Part shown: in pieces, positions 1-8,234 of the stretch | How the letters are laid out: every line of letters begins with the position of its first letter | Position numbering within the stretch: the stretch's first letter is position 1 | Assembly (NCBI GenBank): GCA_004124295.1 | Contig: SCKI01000008.1 | Coordinates: 33,211-97,210, forward strand | Direction of reading: 5' to 3' | Length of the DNA: 64,000 nucleotides | Origin: Fidelibacterota bacterium | GTDB lineage: Bacteria; Fidelibacterota; Marinisomatia; SCGC-AAA003-L08; TS1B11 | Notes under the pieces: model-generated | What the model saw: the letters and a program-made list of their open reading frames with translations, nothing else | Told to the model about the DNA's origin: nothing | Databases searched by the model: none | Translations under genes and position numbers: made by a program

Positions 1-1059
1 GTGCCCCGTCCCGGCGGCGCAGAACTGATCGTGCCCCGGGGATTCTCGGTGCAGATGGTCGCCGAGGGGTTGGACCAGCCCCGGATCATGGCCTTGGCCC
101 CCAACGGCGACCTGTTCCTGAGCGAACCGGGCGCCGGCCGGGTATCGGTCCATCGGGATGATGATGGTGATGGTATATATGACCGCCGCTGGACCTTCGC
201 AAAACGGCTGAAGCGCCCCTTCGGCCTGGCCTTTATCGGCGAGTGGCTCTATATCGGCAATACGGATGCCGTCGTGCGGCTGCCCTACACCCCGGGACAG
301 ACCACCAGCACGGCCAAGCCCGAGGAGCTGCTGGCCCTGCCCGCGGGGGGGCACTGGACCCGCAGTGTGCTGTTTAACGAAGCCGAAAACAAGCTCTACA
401 TTAGCGTCGGCAGCCGCCGGAACATTGCCGAGGAAGAACCCCGCCGCGCCGCCATTCTGCGCTGTGATCTCGATGGCAGCAATGTGGAGATATTCGCCTC
501 GGGATTGCGCAATCCGGTCGGTCTGGCCTGGCAGCCCATAACCGGCGAACTGTGGACCGCCGTGAATGAACGGGATGGACTCGGCGACGACCTGGTGCCC
601 GACTATGCCACCAGCGTCCGGCAGGGCGGCTTCTACGGTTGGCCCTACAGCTACATCGGTTCCCATCCCATGCCGGGCTACGCCGCCAAGCGCCCCGATC
701 TGGTCCGCTCAGCCCGCACGCCGGATGTTCTGTTTCAGGCCCACGCCGCCGCGCTGGGCATCACTTTCTATACCGGCGATGCCTTTCCCGCCCATTTCAG
801 GGGCGGCGCCTTCGTGGCCTTCCACGGCTCGTGGAACCGGGATGAACGGACCGGCTACGAAGTGGTCTACCTGCCCTTCGATGCCAGCGGCCGGGCCAAA
901 GGATACTACGAGGAATTCCTCACCGGTTGGGGAGAGACGCCCTCGGCAAAAACGGTCTGGGGGCGGCCGGTGGGGGTGCTGATGGACCGCGACGGCAGCC
1001 TGCTGATCAGCGATGACGGCAACGACAAGCTCTGGCGGGTGACCTATACCGGGGAGTAG
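1..1059 (+). CDS. PQQ-dependent sugar (sorbosone) dehydrogenase family protein, 5' end cut by window
   Basis: Resembles the glucose/sorbosone dehydrogenase beta-propeller family, periplasmic or secreted quinoproteins that oxidise sugars. Blade-like motifs are visible: a GLDQPR...LFLSEPGAGRV opening, LYISVGSRRN, IFASGLRNPVGLAW, the FYGWPYSYIG segment, and a final GVLMDRDGSLLISDDGNDKLWRV blade end. These are typical of the sorbosone dehydrogenase branch. The frame is open from base 1 with a GTG there, but no signal peptide is present and the family normally has one, so the gene almost certainly begins upstream of the window. It is followed by a repeat-filled spacer, so it appears to end its transcription unit. 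The substrate cannot be deduced; some relatives are redox-inactive propellers. Confidence 0.8.
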   Translation: MPRPGGAELIVPRGFSVQMVAEGLDQPRIMALAPNGDLFLSEPGAGRVSVHRDDDGDGIYDRRWTFAKRLKRPFGLAFIGEWLYIGNTDAVVRLPYTPGQTTSTAKPEELLALPAGGHWTRSVLFNEAENKLYISVGSRRNIAEEEPRRAAILRCDLDGSNVEIFASGLRNPVGLAWQPITGELWTAVNERDGLGDDLVPDYATSVRQGGFYGWPYSYIGSHPMPGYAAKRPDLVRSARTPDVLFQAHAAALGITFYTGDAFPAHFRGGAFVAFHGSWNRDERTGYEVVYLPFDASGRAKGYYEEFLTGWGETPSAKTVWGRPVGVLMDRDGSLLISDDGNDKLWRVTYTGE

Positions 1060-1068
1060 GCGGGGTCG

Positions 1069-1173
1069 GTTGCCAGTTTCGGGTTACGAGTTTCGGGTTC
1101 AAGGTTCAAGGTTTAAAGTCCAAAGTCCAGAGTCGCTAGTCCTGAGTCCTGGGTCCTGAGTCCTGGGTCGGGT
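1069..1173 (+). repeat. Heptad-periodic DNA, block 1 (15 units of 7 nt)
   Basis: Fifteen consecutive 7-nt units, nearly all beginning GTT or GTC: gtttcgg, gttacga, gtttcgg, gttcaag, gttcaag, gtttaaa, gtccaaa, gtccaga, gtcgcta, then gtcctga/gtcctgg alternating. The phase never slips, although the units drift from gttcaag-like to gtcctgg-like. It lies in the 325-bp gene-free spacer 1060-1384, in which I see no RNA gene or ORF of note. Function is unknown. Confidence 0.85.
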
Positions 1174-1239
1174 AATTGCCTGTAGGCGGCCGCAGCTGGC
1201 AGTGGCAGGCGGCATCCAATATTCACCATCCAACATCCG

Positions 1240-1316
1240 GTTGCGAGTTTCGGGTTTCAAGTTTCAAGTTTATTGTCCAAGGTTGAGAGTCGAGAGTCGA
1301 GAGTACAGAGTCCACC
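1240..1316 (+). repeat. Heptad-periodic DNA, block 2 (11 units of 7 nt)
   Basis: Eleven units in phase: gttgcga, gtttcgg, gtttcaa (twice), gtttatt, gtccaag, gttgaga, gtcgaga (twice), gtacaga, gtccacc. It shares unit types with block 1 (gtttcgg, gtccaag) and is separated from it by about 66 bp of non-periodic sequence. Confidence 0.85.
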
Positions 1317-1342
1317 TGACCCCCGAAACCTCCAATCCAGAA

Positions 1343-1370
1343 CATTGACTCTTAACCCAGGACTCTGGAC
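1343..1370 (-). repeat. Heptad-periodic DNA, block 3, inverted
   Basis: Read on the minus strand this is gtccaga, gtcctgg, gttaaga, gtcaatg: four heptads of the same kind as blocks 1 and 2 but in opposite orientation. The spacer therefore carries the family in both directions. Confidence 0.7.
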
Positions 1371-1384
1371 TTAAGCCCCGGCCC

Positions 1385-2029
1385 CTAATTCCCCTCCACC
1401 AACGGAACGAAGCGCACCGGCAGGTCGTCCTGCTTGACGATCCCATCCTTGCTGCGCCGATAAATCTGCAGGTGTTGCTCCAGCGCTGAGGCGCCCACCG
1501 GCATGATCAGCCGGCCGCCCTGTTTCAGCTGCCTCAACAGCGCCTCCGGCACTTCCGCTCCGGCTGCGGTGACGATAATGCGGTCGAAGGGCGCTTCTTC
1601 GGGCCAGCCGTCGCGGCCGTTACCCAACCGGATGCGCACGTTATCCAGGTGCAGCCGCTCCAGCACCTTCCGGGCCCTTACATAATGGGTGGCCACGATT
1701 TCCATGGTATAGACTTTCGAGGCCAGGACCGACAGCAAGGCCGCCTGGTAACCCGAGCCGGTGCCCACCTCCAATACCTTGTGGCTGGGCCGTACGCTTA
1801 ATAGCTCGGTCATGTAGGCGGTGATATACGGTTGGGATATGGTTTGCCCCTGCCCGATGGGGAGGGGACCGTCGCCATAGGCATCCTTGGGCCGCGTGTA
1901 AGGGACAAACATGTGCCGGGGGATGGCCTTCATGGCGTCCAATATCCGTGGATCGCTGACCCCACGTTGCAGGATTTGGTCAGCCACCATCTGGTGGCGC
2001 AAAACCGGCAAATTGGCCTTGGCTCTCAC
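1385..2029 (-). CDS. pcm: Protein-L-isoaspartate O-methyltransferase
   Basis: Cytosolic SAM-dependent enzyme that methylates isoaspartyl residues in damaged proteins and starts their repair. The 214 residues match the family length. Seen: the substrate-side GQTISQPY motif (about 61-68), SAM motif I VLEVGTGSGYQ (85-95), and the RIIVTAAGAEVPEALLRQL post-I region followed by GGRLIMPVG. The annotated start is GTG at 2029 with no clear ribosome site; the ATG at residue 14 (MVADQ) is an alternative. It is transcribed away from the phytase-like gene, with only about 60 bp between the two starts, so the promoters are probably divergent. Confidence 0.93.
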   Translation of the reverse strand: MRAKANLPVLRHQMVADQILQRGVSDPRILDAMKAIPRHMFVPYTRPKDAYGDGPLPIGQGQTISQPYITAYMTELLSVRPSHKVLEVGTGSGYQAALLSVLASKVYTMEIVATHYVRARKVLERLHLDNVRIRLGNGRDGWPEEAPFDRIIVTAAGAEVPEALLRQLKQGGRLIMPVGASALEQHLQIYRRSKDGIVKQDDLPVRFVPLVEGN

Positions 2030-2091
2030 GGAGGCAATCTAACCATTGGCAAGTTCCGCTGCAACGGCTGCAAAGGGTTAATCTTGGCCCC

Positions 2092-3333
2092 ATGCAGATT
2101 CATCCATATGTTCCGCAGACCTTTGGGCGGCCCGGGCGGACCGGGCTGCCGGGGACGTCTGCTGTGCGATTATTGGCCGCTCTGCTGGGTTTGTCTTGGG
2201 CCACGCTGGAGGCACAGGTGCAGGTACGGCTGGCCGGTTATGCCGCCCTTGCTGCCGATACTTTCCGGGCAGGCCCGCCCAGCACCAATGAGCCCCGGGG
2301 GCTGTTTCGGAAGCCGCCGGCCCGGTGGCCGAATCAACCCGTGCAGGGGGTCTCTAGCCTCCAGTCAGCGGGTGACGGCACCTTCTGGGCCTTGAGCGAC
2401 AACGGCTTCGGCGCCCGGCGGAATTCGGCCACCTTTCTGCTGGCTATTTACCGCCTGGACATTCACTGGCGCACCCCGGCAGGTGGACCGGGCACCGTGG
2501 AGCTGTTGGAAACCGTTGAACTGCGCGATCCTCACGGATTCGCCGGCAGGATTGTCCGAAAAAGAGACCCGGAGCGGCGCTTGACCGGCGCCGATTTCGA
2601 TCCCGAATCGCTGCATATCGCTGCTGACGGCAGCTTCTGGATTGGCGATGAATTCGGTCCCTGGCTGTTGCATTTTTCAGCTGAGGGCAGCTTGCTGGCG
2701 CCGCCGATCCCGGCCCGGATCAGGGTTGGCCAGCGGCAGGTCGAGGTTCGCTCGCCGGACCGGGGGGGTCTGCGCCGGGCCAATCTGCCCCGCAGCCGGG
2801 GATTCGAAGGGCTCACCTACCATCCCCGCAGGGGCGAACTGCTGCTGCTGCTGGAAGGGACCTTGCGGGGGGAGACCGTTGGACGGCTGCGGATGTTCAG
2901 GTACCTGCCGGGCATCTCGCAGTTGGTGGAGGCCACGGACTGGCGTTACCCCCTGGAGCGTCCCGGCCATGCCATCGGGGAGCTCAGCTTCTGGCCTGAG
3001 CGTAATGTTTTCCTGGTGCTTGAGCGGGATTGGGGCCACGGCCCGCAGGCGGCATTCAAGCGCGTGTTCGCCTGGCAGCCGGAGATCGGCCCGGCCTCCA
3101 AGCAAACCGTGGTGGACCTGCTGGCCATACCGGACCCTGACCGGCTGGCATCGGCAGACAGCATTTTTGCTATGCCCTATGTCACCCTGGAGTCACTGCT
3201 GCCCATCGACGGCCATACGTTGATTGTCTGCAACGACAATAATTATCCGGCCACCGGCGGGCGCTCGATCGGGCAGCGCGATGCCACTGAATTTGTGCTG
3301 CTGCGGGTGGAAATCGCCCGGGCAGCGCCTTAA
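2092..3333 (+). CDS. Secreted esterase-like/phytase-like propeller protein
   Basis: Matches the 'esterase-like activity of phytase' family (PF13449 type): ALSDNGFGARRNS near the N-terminus, GADFDPESLHIAADGSFWIGDEFGPWLLHF, RGFEGLTYHP, and a final NDNNYP motif. These proteins are periplasmic or extracellular; substrates of most members are unknown. A hydrophobic stretch (VRLLAALLGLSWATLEAQ) is a signal peptide. Starting at the ATG puts about 24 residues before it, whereas a GTG at 2164, preceded by GGGGA eight bases upstream, would give a compact signal peptide and may be the true start. The next gene (cupin) starts 14 bp downstream, so the two are probably co-transcribed. Confidence 0.8.
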   Translation: MQIHPYVPQTFGRPGRTGLPGTSAVRLLAALLGLSWATLEAQVQVRLAGYAALAADTFRAGPPSTNEPRGLFRKPPARWPNQPVQGVSSLQSAGDGTFWALSDNGFGARRNSATFLLAIYRLDIHWRTPAGGPGTVELLETVELRDPHGFAGRIVRKRDPERRLTGADFDPESLHIAADGSFWIGDEFGPWLLHFSAEGSLLAPPIPARIRVGQRQVEVRSPDRGGLRRANLPRSRGFEGLTYHPRRGELLLLLEGTLRGETVGRLRMFRYLPGISQLVEATDWRYPLERPGHAIGELSFWPERNVFLVLERDWGHGPQAAFKRVFAWQPEIGPASKQTVVDLLAIPDPDRLASADSIFAMPYVTLESLLPIDGHTLIVCNDNNYPATGGRSIGQRDATEFVLLRVEIARAAP

Positions 3334-3346
3334 ACTCCGGCCTGTG

Positions 3347-3715
3347 ATGGATATTCCGCAGAAAGTGAACCTGGCCGAGAAGTTGGCCTCATTCAGCGAT
3401 TACTGGTCGCCCAAGGTGGTGGGAGAATTGAACGGGCAGCAGGTGCGGTTGTCCAAGATGAAAGGCGCGTTCATCTGGCACCGCCACGACCATGAAGATG
3501 AGCTGTTCCTGGTGCTGAAGGGGCGCCTCACTATCGAGCTCCGGGACAGGGCCGTGCAACTGGAACCGGGTGAATTTTTTATCGTTCCCCGGGGCGTCGA
3601 GCACAAGCCGGTGGCGGATGGCGAAGTTGAAGCGCTGATGTTTGAGCCGGCGACGACGCTGAATACGGGTCAGCAGCGGAATGAGCGGACCATTGATAAC
3701 TTGGACAGAATCTAG
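3347..3715 (+). CDS. Cupin domain protein
   Basis: Small (122 aa) single-domain cupin. Cupin motif 1 is visible as WHRHDHEDELFLVLKG, with three His and a Glu in metal-ligand positions, and motif 2 as LEPGEFFIVPRGVEHKPVA. A metal-binding small-molecule enzyme or sugar isomerase-like role is possible, but the substrate cannot be read. The ATG at 3347 gives the natural N-terminus MDIPQKVNLAEKL; upstream in-frame sequence belongs to the preceding gene's region in another frame. Confidence 0.88.
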   Translation: MDIPQKVNLAEKLASFSDYWSPKVVGELNGQQVRLSKMKGAFIWHRHDHEDELFLVLKGRLTIELRDRAVQLEPGEFFIVPRGVEHKPVADGEVEALMFEPATTLNTGQQRNERTIDNLDRI

Positions 3716-3762
3716 CCGGAGAGGCGTTCCGGGCCCCTGAAAGTTTGGTCGGAGGGATCACC

Positions 3763-3960
3763 TTGAAGAAATTTTACCGTTCCAAAGATGACCAGAAGCT
3801 GGCCGGGATTTGCGGCGCACTGGGCGAAATGTACAACCTGGATCCGAATCTGGTCCGGATAGGGCTGGTCTTTCTGGCCCTGGTGACCCTCGTCTGGCCG
3901 GTCGTGATTACCTACCTGGCCGGCTGGATCATTCTTCCGGTGGGCAAGCCCGAAGACTAA
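3763..3960 (+). CDS. PspC domain membrane protein
   Basis: 65-residue PspC-type protein: FYRSKDDQKLAGICGALGEMY followed by one hydrophobic span (IGLVFLALVTLVWPVVITYL). PspC-domain proteins sit in the inner membrane, and the best-known member regulates the phage-shock envelope stress response; small stand-alone copies like this are usually uncharacterised. The TTG at 3763 is chosen because GGAGGG (3751-3756) lies six bases upstream; the in-frame TTG at 3745 has no such site. Its stop codon overlaps, tail to tail, the stop codon of the UbiE gene on the other strand. Confidence 0.85.
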   Translation: MKKFYRSKDDQKLAGICGALGEMYNLDPNLVRIGLVFLALVTLVWPVVITYLAGWIILPVGKPED

Positions 3961-4670
3961 TCCTGACCGGCCTGGCTGCGCAGCCCCCGGTAATACCAGA
4001 CCGTCCCGCCCAGCCAGCTGCGGCGCTCCGTCACTGCCAGGCCGTACCGGCCCATCTCGGCAACGAGATCATCGGGGACCGGAAAGGCGTCGATGGACTC
4101 AGGCAGGTAGCGGTAAGCCGCCGACCTGCTCAGCAGTCCTCCGATAACAGGCAGCGCGCTCCCCAGGTACCAGCGGTAAAACCGTTGTAACGGCCCTCGA
4201 TGGGGCTGGGCAAATTCCAGCACCGCCAGCCGGCCGCCGGGCCGCAGCACCCGCCCGATTTCCGCCAGCCCGAGGCCCCGATCGGCAAAATTGCGCAGAC
4301 CGAAGGCCACCGTCAGCGCAGCGAAGGAGGCGTCGGGAAAAGGCAATTTCTCTGCCGAACAGCGGATGGTTTCCAAGGTGGGCACCTTGACTTTCGCCAG
4401 CCGGAGCATCTCTGCCGCCGGATCGGCGCCCACCACAGAACTGCCCGGCCAGCGGCGTAGGACCTCCGCCGCCACATCGCCGGTGCCGCAGGCCAGGTCG
4501 AGGACCCGGTCACCGGGCTCCAGCGCCAGCCGGTCCACCGCATAGCGGCGCCAGCGGCGGTCCATGCCCAAGGTCAGCAGCCGGTTGAGGAAATCGTAGC
4601 GGCGGGCGATGCCGTCAACCATCGCCGGGATGTCTATTTCTTCCAGGGGAGGTGGTGGGCCGGTTGGCAT
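3957..4670 (-). CDS. ubiE: Demethylmenaquinone/ubiquinone methyltransferase UbiE/MenG
   Basis: Class I SAM methyltransferase that performs the final C-methylation of menaquinone (or a step of ubiquinone) synthesis. Seen: family signature ARRYDFLNRLLTLGMDRRWRR, motif I VLDLACGTGDVA, SLTVAFGLRNFADR-type motif (TVAFGLRNFADRGLGLAEI) and VLRPGGRLAVLEFAQP. The ATG at 4670 gives 237 residues, the usual family length. The frame stays open to a TTG at 4805, which would add 45 atypical residues and overlap the UbiA gene by 13 bp; I consider that less likely. It lies directly downstream of the PAS-UbiA gene, supporting a menaquinone role (MenA then MenG). Confidence 0.9.
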   Translation of the reverse strand: MPTGPPPPLEEIDIPAMVDGIARRYDFLNRLLTLGMDRRWRRYAVDRLALEPGDRVLDLACGTGDVAAEVLRRWPGSSVVGADPAAEMLRLAKVKVPTLETIRCSAEKLPFPDASFAALTVAFGLRNFADRGLGLAEIGRVLRPGGRLAVLEFAQPHRGPLQRFYRWYLGSALPVIGGLLSRSAAYRYLPESIDAFPVPDDLVAEMGRYGLAVTERRSWLGGTVWYYRGLRSQAGQD

Positions 4671-4792
4671 GCCTGCCAGCCGGGACCGCCGCTGCTTAGC
4701 GGCGGTCCGCAGACGGAAGTATGGGGCTAAAAGACCGTAGACAGCCGGGTGCCCGGCAGCGGCAATGGTCCGCTCGTAAATTGGGCGCCGAC

Positions 4793-6058
4793 TCAGCCAA
4801 CCCAATAGCCGATAATCAGCAGGATGCCCGTGATCAGATGCAGGTTAATGGTGCCGGCATTGGCCGGTTTGAGACCCGCATCGTTGTAATGCTGCCACAG
4901 TGTGCCGGTGGCCTTCACAGCCAGATATGTCCCCAGCAGGGCAATCAGCGATAGGGTGGGAGACAGTCCCGTTACCACCATGATGATAATCGCGCTGAAA
5001 GCGGCCACCACCAGTGCCAGGTAGCCATACCGCGCCCGGGCGGCGCCCAGGACCACCACCAGGTTATTCTTTCCAGTGGTGCGGTCACCCTCAATATCAG
5101 GGATTTCGTTCACCCACAGGATGGCAGCCGTCAGCAGGCCCACAGGGATACCCGCAAGGAGTGCCATAGGCTCGATGTTGCCGGTCTGCACAAGGGTGCT
5201 GCCGGCCACCAGCAAAGGCCCGAAATTGAGCCCCACCAGGAGCTCGCCAAGACCCTTGCGGGCCATCAGCCTGATCGGTGGAACAGTGTAAAAGATTCCT
5301 GAGAGCACCCCTGCAATCCCCAGGTATAGCACAGGCATTCCGGCCTGGATGATAAGCGGAATGCCCACAATCCCCGCCACGGCATACGAGACCAGAGCGA
5401 CGGTCAGCATGCCTTTGGGGGAGATAAGACCCATCTGGATAGATCTGCTGCCGCCGGAAAAGGGCACGATATAGTCATAGGTGGCTTCATCGTTGCCACT
5501 GGTGTGATCGAAATAGTCATTGAGGGTATTGGTCCCCACTTGCAGGAACGAAGCCGCCAGCAGCGTCAACCCAAGCAGCCCCAAATCCACCTGGTAGCCG
5601 AGCATGGAAGCGACGGCGCCGCCGAGCAATACCGGTACGATAGTGGCGGTAAGGAACGGGGCCCGGGTGATGACCACCCATTTGAAAAAGCGGGTCATGA
5701 AACCAATCTCCGGCTCCACGGAGGCGACATCCACGCCCTCTAAAGGCGTCGTGACTCCGCAGAAGCCCACCTGCACGTTGTCTTTCATGGTCGGGGTGAT
5801 CTTGATGTGGGCGGCAAGTTTCTTGCCCCCCTTATCAATGAAAACCGTGTCTCCTTCCCATTCACCTTCAATGCTGGCGGTCTTTAACCACTCTCCCAGG
5901 GGCCCCAGTACCACCAGCCCCGGGCTGAACAGGCCTACCCGTTGTTTGCCGATGACCTCTTCAGCCGTATACCCAAACAGCGCCGCGGCGCCGTCGTTGA
6001 AAGTTTCAATTTTTCCATCCATATCGCAAGTGATGACACTCTTGATAGCCTCAGTCAT
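4793..6058 (-). CDS. PAS domain fused to UbiA prenyltransferase (MenA-like)
   Basis: 421-residue fusion. Residues 1-110 form a PAS sensor domain (VITCDMDGKIETFNDGAAAL, FGYTAEEVIGK). From about 120 a polytopic UbiA-type prenyltransferase follows, with the two Asp-rich, Mg-prenyl-diphosphate motifs NDYFDHTSGND (180-190) and NEIPDIEGDRTTGK (317-330). The catalytic half most resembles DHNA polyprenyltransferase (MenA), which makes demethylmenaquinone in the membrane; the downstream ubiE supports this. PAS fused directly to UbiA is unusual and suggests redox, heme or small-ligand control of quinone synthesis (inference). The ATG at 6058 is used because GGGGAG lies just upstream; a TTG 30 bp earlier lacks such a site. 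Confidence 0.85.
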   Translation of the reverse strand: MTEAIKSVITCDMDGKIETFNDGAAALFGYTAEEVIGKQRVGLFSPGLVVLGPLGEWLKTASIEGEWEGDTVFIDKGGKKLAAHIKITPTMKDNVQVGFCGVTTPLEGVDVASVEPEIGFMTRFFKWVVITRAPFLTATIVPVLLGGAVASMLGYQVDLGLLGLTLLAASFLQVGTNTLNDYFDHTSGNDEATYDYIVPFSGGSRSIQMGLISPKGMLTVALVSYAVAGIVGIPLIIQAGMPVLYLGIAGVLSGIFYTVPPIRLMARKGLGELLVGLNFGPLLVAGSTLVQTGNIEPMALLAGIPVGLLTAAILWVNEIPDIEGDRTTGKNNLVVVLGAARARYGYLALVVAAFSAIIIMVVTGLSPTLSLIALLGTYLAVKATGTLWQHYNDAGLKPANAGTINLHLITGILLIIGYWVG

Positions 6059-6160
6059 AACTCTCCCCTTGTATTGAAGTGAGGCCAAATTTAACCCCGG
6101 TTCTCAAGTAGATGCAGCTATTCAGGGCGCTATCCGAAATCATCCTCCCATGCGGCAGCA

Positions 6161-6230
6161 GTCATGCCGGGCGAAGGAGGTATCTGAGTGACAGATTCCT
6201 CAACCGCTTGGCAGCTCCTGCGGAATGACA
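6161..6230 (+). repeat. Short palindromic-ended element (MITE/REP-like), copy A
   Basis: About 70 bp bounded by gtcatgccgg on the left and cggaatgaca on the right, which are near-inverted copies (GTCATnCCG). It lies in the spacer 6059-6316 upstream of the lipoprotein gene. A second element with the same left end lies at 7322. Non-coding; mobility is inferred only from the ends. Confidence 0.4.
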
Positions 6231-6316
6231 GAAACGACCGATTGCTGTCTCCTCGTCGGTAGCTTGGCGAGTGTAATTTTGGCTGCCGGATTCGAACTTG
6301 GCGTATGGAGGGTATT

Positions 6317-7306
6317 TTGATAGCACGAATGACACTGTTGCTGTTTTTGCTGGCATCAGGTTGTGGCAAGCCGGCTGCGGATAAGGCCGCCGCCGCATCG
6401 CCGGAGCTGCCGGTCACTCACCTCCCCGGCTTCTATTCCGCCGCCGAGTCCTACTTTTCCCCCAATGGCAAAAGCCTGATCCTCAACGGCCGCCGGACGG
6501 CAGAAGAGACCGACTACCACGTCTATACCATTCGCATCGACGGGCAGCATGTGCAGCGGATCAACGACATGGGGGCCGACGCCTGTTCGTACTACTTTCC
6601 CTCCGGTGACCGCCTGATCTGGACCTCCACCCGGGACAACCTGCACCTGCCGCCGGGGAACTTTTCCGATCCCGCAGACTACCCTGCCGGCGCCGAGCTC
6701 TACACCAGCGACCTCACTGGCAACAACCGTGTCCGGCTGACCCACAATGAGCTCTACGAGGCCGAGGTATCCCTGTCGCCCGATGGCCAGTGGATTCTGT
6801 TCGGGCGCAGCATCGAGGGACGGATGGACCTCTGGCGGATGCGGCCGGACGGCAGTGGCGAGGTGCGCATTACCGACACCCCGGACCTACAGGAAGGGGG
6901 CGCTTTCTATATGCCCGACAGCCGCACCATCATCTACCGGGCCTGGAACATTGCCGACCAGGCGGGCCGCAGCCTGCCGATGACCATCTACACCATCAAT
7001 CACGACGGCACGGACCGCCGGCAGATCACCACCGAACCGGGCACCAACTGGGCCCCCCACCCAGCGCCGGACGGACGGCACTTCGTGTTCGTAAAGACAG
7101 TGCCCCCGCACAATTTCGAGATCTTCCTGATGAACATCGAGACCGGCCGGCAGACCCGGCTGACCTACCACGAGAGTTTCGATGGCTTCCCGGCCTTTTC
7201 GCCGGACGGCCACACGATTGCCTTTTCCTCAGGCCGTGACGCCGAGGAGGGGGCCCGGACCCTGAACATCTACCTGATGGATATTGCCAGCCTGGTGGAG
7301 GAGTAG
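6317..7306 (+). CDS. TolB/WD40-like beta-propeller lipoprotein
   Basis: Exported lipoprotein: a hydrophobic N-terminus runs into a lipobox (LLASGC), so the mature protein starts at a lipidated Cys. The body is a PD40/TolB-type propeller, with repeats such as AEVSLSPDGQWILFGRS, APHPAPDGRHFVFVKT and FPAFSPDGHTIAFSSGRD, each with an SPDG turn. Such propellers bind proteins or polysaccharides in the periplasm; the partner is unknown. Start: TTG at 6317 has GGAGGG (6307-6312) four bases upstream; an ATG at 6329 (MTLLLFLLASGC) is also possible. It converges on the SDR gene. Confidence 0.82.
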   Translation: MIARMTLLLFLLASGCGKPAADKAAAASPELPVTHLPGFYSAAESYFSPNGKSLILNGRRTAEETDYHVYTIRIDGQHVQRINDMGADACSYYFPSGDRLIWTSTRDNLHLPPGNFSDPADYPAGAELYTSDLTGNNRVRLTHNELYEAEVSLSPDGQWILFGRSIEGRMDLWRMRPDGSGEVRITDTPDLQEGGAFYMPDSRTIIYRAWNIADQAGRSLPMTIYTINHDGTDRRQITTEPGTNWAPHPAPDGRHFVFVKTVPPHNFEIFLMNIETGRQTRLTYHESFDGFPAFSPDGHTIAFSSGRDAEEGARTLNIYLMDIASLVEE

Positions 7307-7321
7307 GCCCGACCTGCCCCT

Positions 7322-7390
7322 GTCATGCCGGGCCTGGCGGGGTTTCCCAGGGGAGGTCCAACCCCTCTCAGCTTACGATTCGGGGATGAC
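7322..7390 (+). repeat. Short palindromic-ended element, copy B
   Basis: Begins gtcatgccggg like copy A (6161) and ends cggggatgac, its approximate inverse. It lies between two convergent genes, and its right end supplies the last codons of the SDR gene (…VIPES, stop at 7373). Resemblance to copy A is limited to the ends, so the call is tentative. Confidence 0.3.
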
Positions 7391-8227
7391 GAACGGCTCC
7401 GGCCGGGAGCCGTCCACATCGCTGAAGCCGTAGTCCAGCCCCAGCTGGCCCGCCTTGAAGCTGCCGCCGTTGCGCCCGGACAGATCGGCATCGTTCAGCA
7501 GGGCCACGATCGCCCGCCCCACAAACCGGGCCGAATGTGTTTCGGCCAAGTCCGACTCGGGCGCCCCCGCCAGCACCCGTTCGGTGCGGGTGAAGCCTGG
7601 GAGGATCGTCAAGGCCAGGATGCCGTCCGGGGCCAGCTTCTTCGACAGGGCGAATCCCAGCCGGCTGATGGACGCCTTGGCCAGATCGTACTGCACATCC
7701 CCCAGGTATTTGCCTTCGTCCCCGGCGGAGATGTTGACGATAAGCGGCCGCCGCCCCCGGCGCAGCAGCGGGACCACCGCTCGCGTCGTGGTGTAGTGCG
7801 CCCTGACACCGCTGCGGAACATCTTGTCGAAGCGCCAGATGGGCTGCTCCTCCAGCGGGAGCTCGAACAGGGCCGGATCGTACTGCTCGTAGCCGCCCCA
7901 GACATTGTTCACCAGCAGATCGAGGCGCCCCTGCTCAGCTCCGATCTGAGCCGCCAGGGCCTGCACGGCGTTGTCGTCCGTATGGTCGCAGGCCACGGCG
8001 ATGCCGGCGCCGCCGGATTCGGTAACGAGCCTAGCCGTCTCATCGATGGAGCCAGGGAGATCGTCGGTATGTGGTCCTGTGGACCGGCTCCGTCCGGTGA
8101 TATAGACGGTGGCGCCGATCAGGCCCAGCTCGTGGGCGATGCCCAGACCGACCCCCCGGCTGGCGCCGGTGACCAGGGCGATGGTGGAGGGGAGCGGAGC
8201 TGCGATAGACGGACTCGTTTTAACCAG
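7373..8227 (-). CDS. SDR-family NAD(P)-dependent oxidoreductase (DHRS1-like), start codon missing or non-canonical
   Basis: Short-chain dehydrogenase/reductase of about 284 residues. The cofactor motif ALVTGASRGVGLGIAHELG and TVYITGR are encoded around 8110-8190, LLVNNVWGG follows, and the catalytic set is IVNISAG...YDLAK (Ser, Tyr, Lys). The layout is closest to DHRS1-type SDRs. There is no ATG, GTG or TTG in frame between the in-frame TGA (8245-8243) and the Rossmann motif. The first usable ATG/GTG is the GTG at 7996, which would delete the cofactor site. The only upstream candidate is CTG at 8227, seven bases after the toxin stop. Either it uses CTG with coupling to the toxin gene, or the cassette insertion removed its start and it is a decaying gene. 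Confidence 0.7.
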   Translation of the reverse strand: MVKTSPSIAAPLPSTIALVTGASRGVGLGIAHELGLIGATVYITGRSRSTGPHTDDLPGSIDETARLVTESGGAGIAVACDHTDDNAVQALAAQIGAEQGRLDLLVNNVWGGYEQYDPALFELPLEEQPIWRFDKMFRSGVRAHYTTTRAVVPLLRRGRRPLIVNISAGDEGKYLGDVQYDLAKASISRLGFALSKKLAPDGILALTILPGFTRTERVLAGAPESDLAETHSARFVGRAIVALLNDADLSGRNGGSFKAGQLGLDYGFSDVDGSRPEPFVIPES

Positions 8228-8234
8228 AGTACAT

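Noticed and set aside
1060..1384. Considered a CRISPR array because of repeated short units
   Set aside because: Units are only 7 nt, contiguous, without spacers, and drift in sequence.
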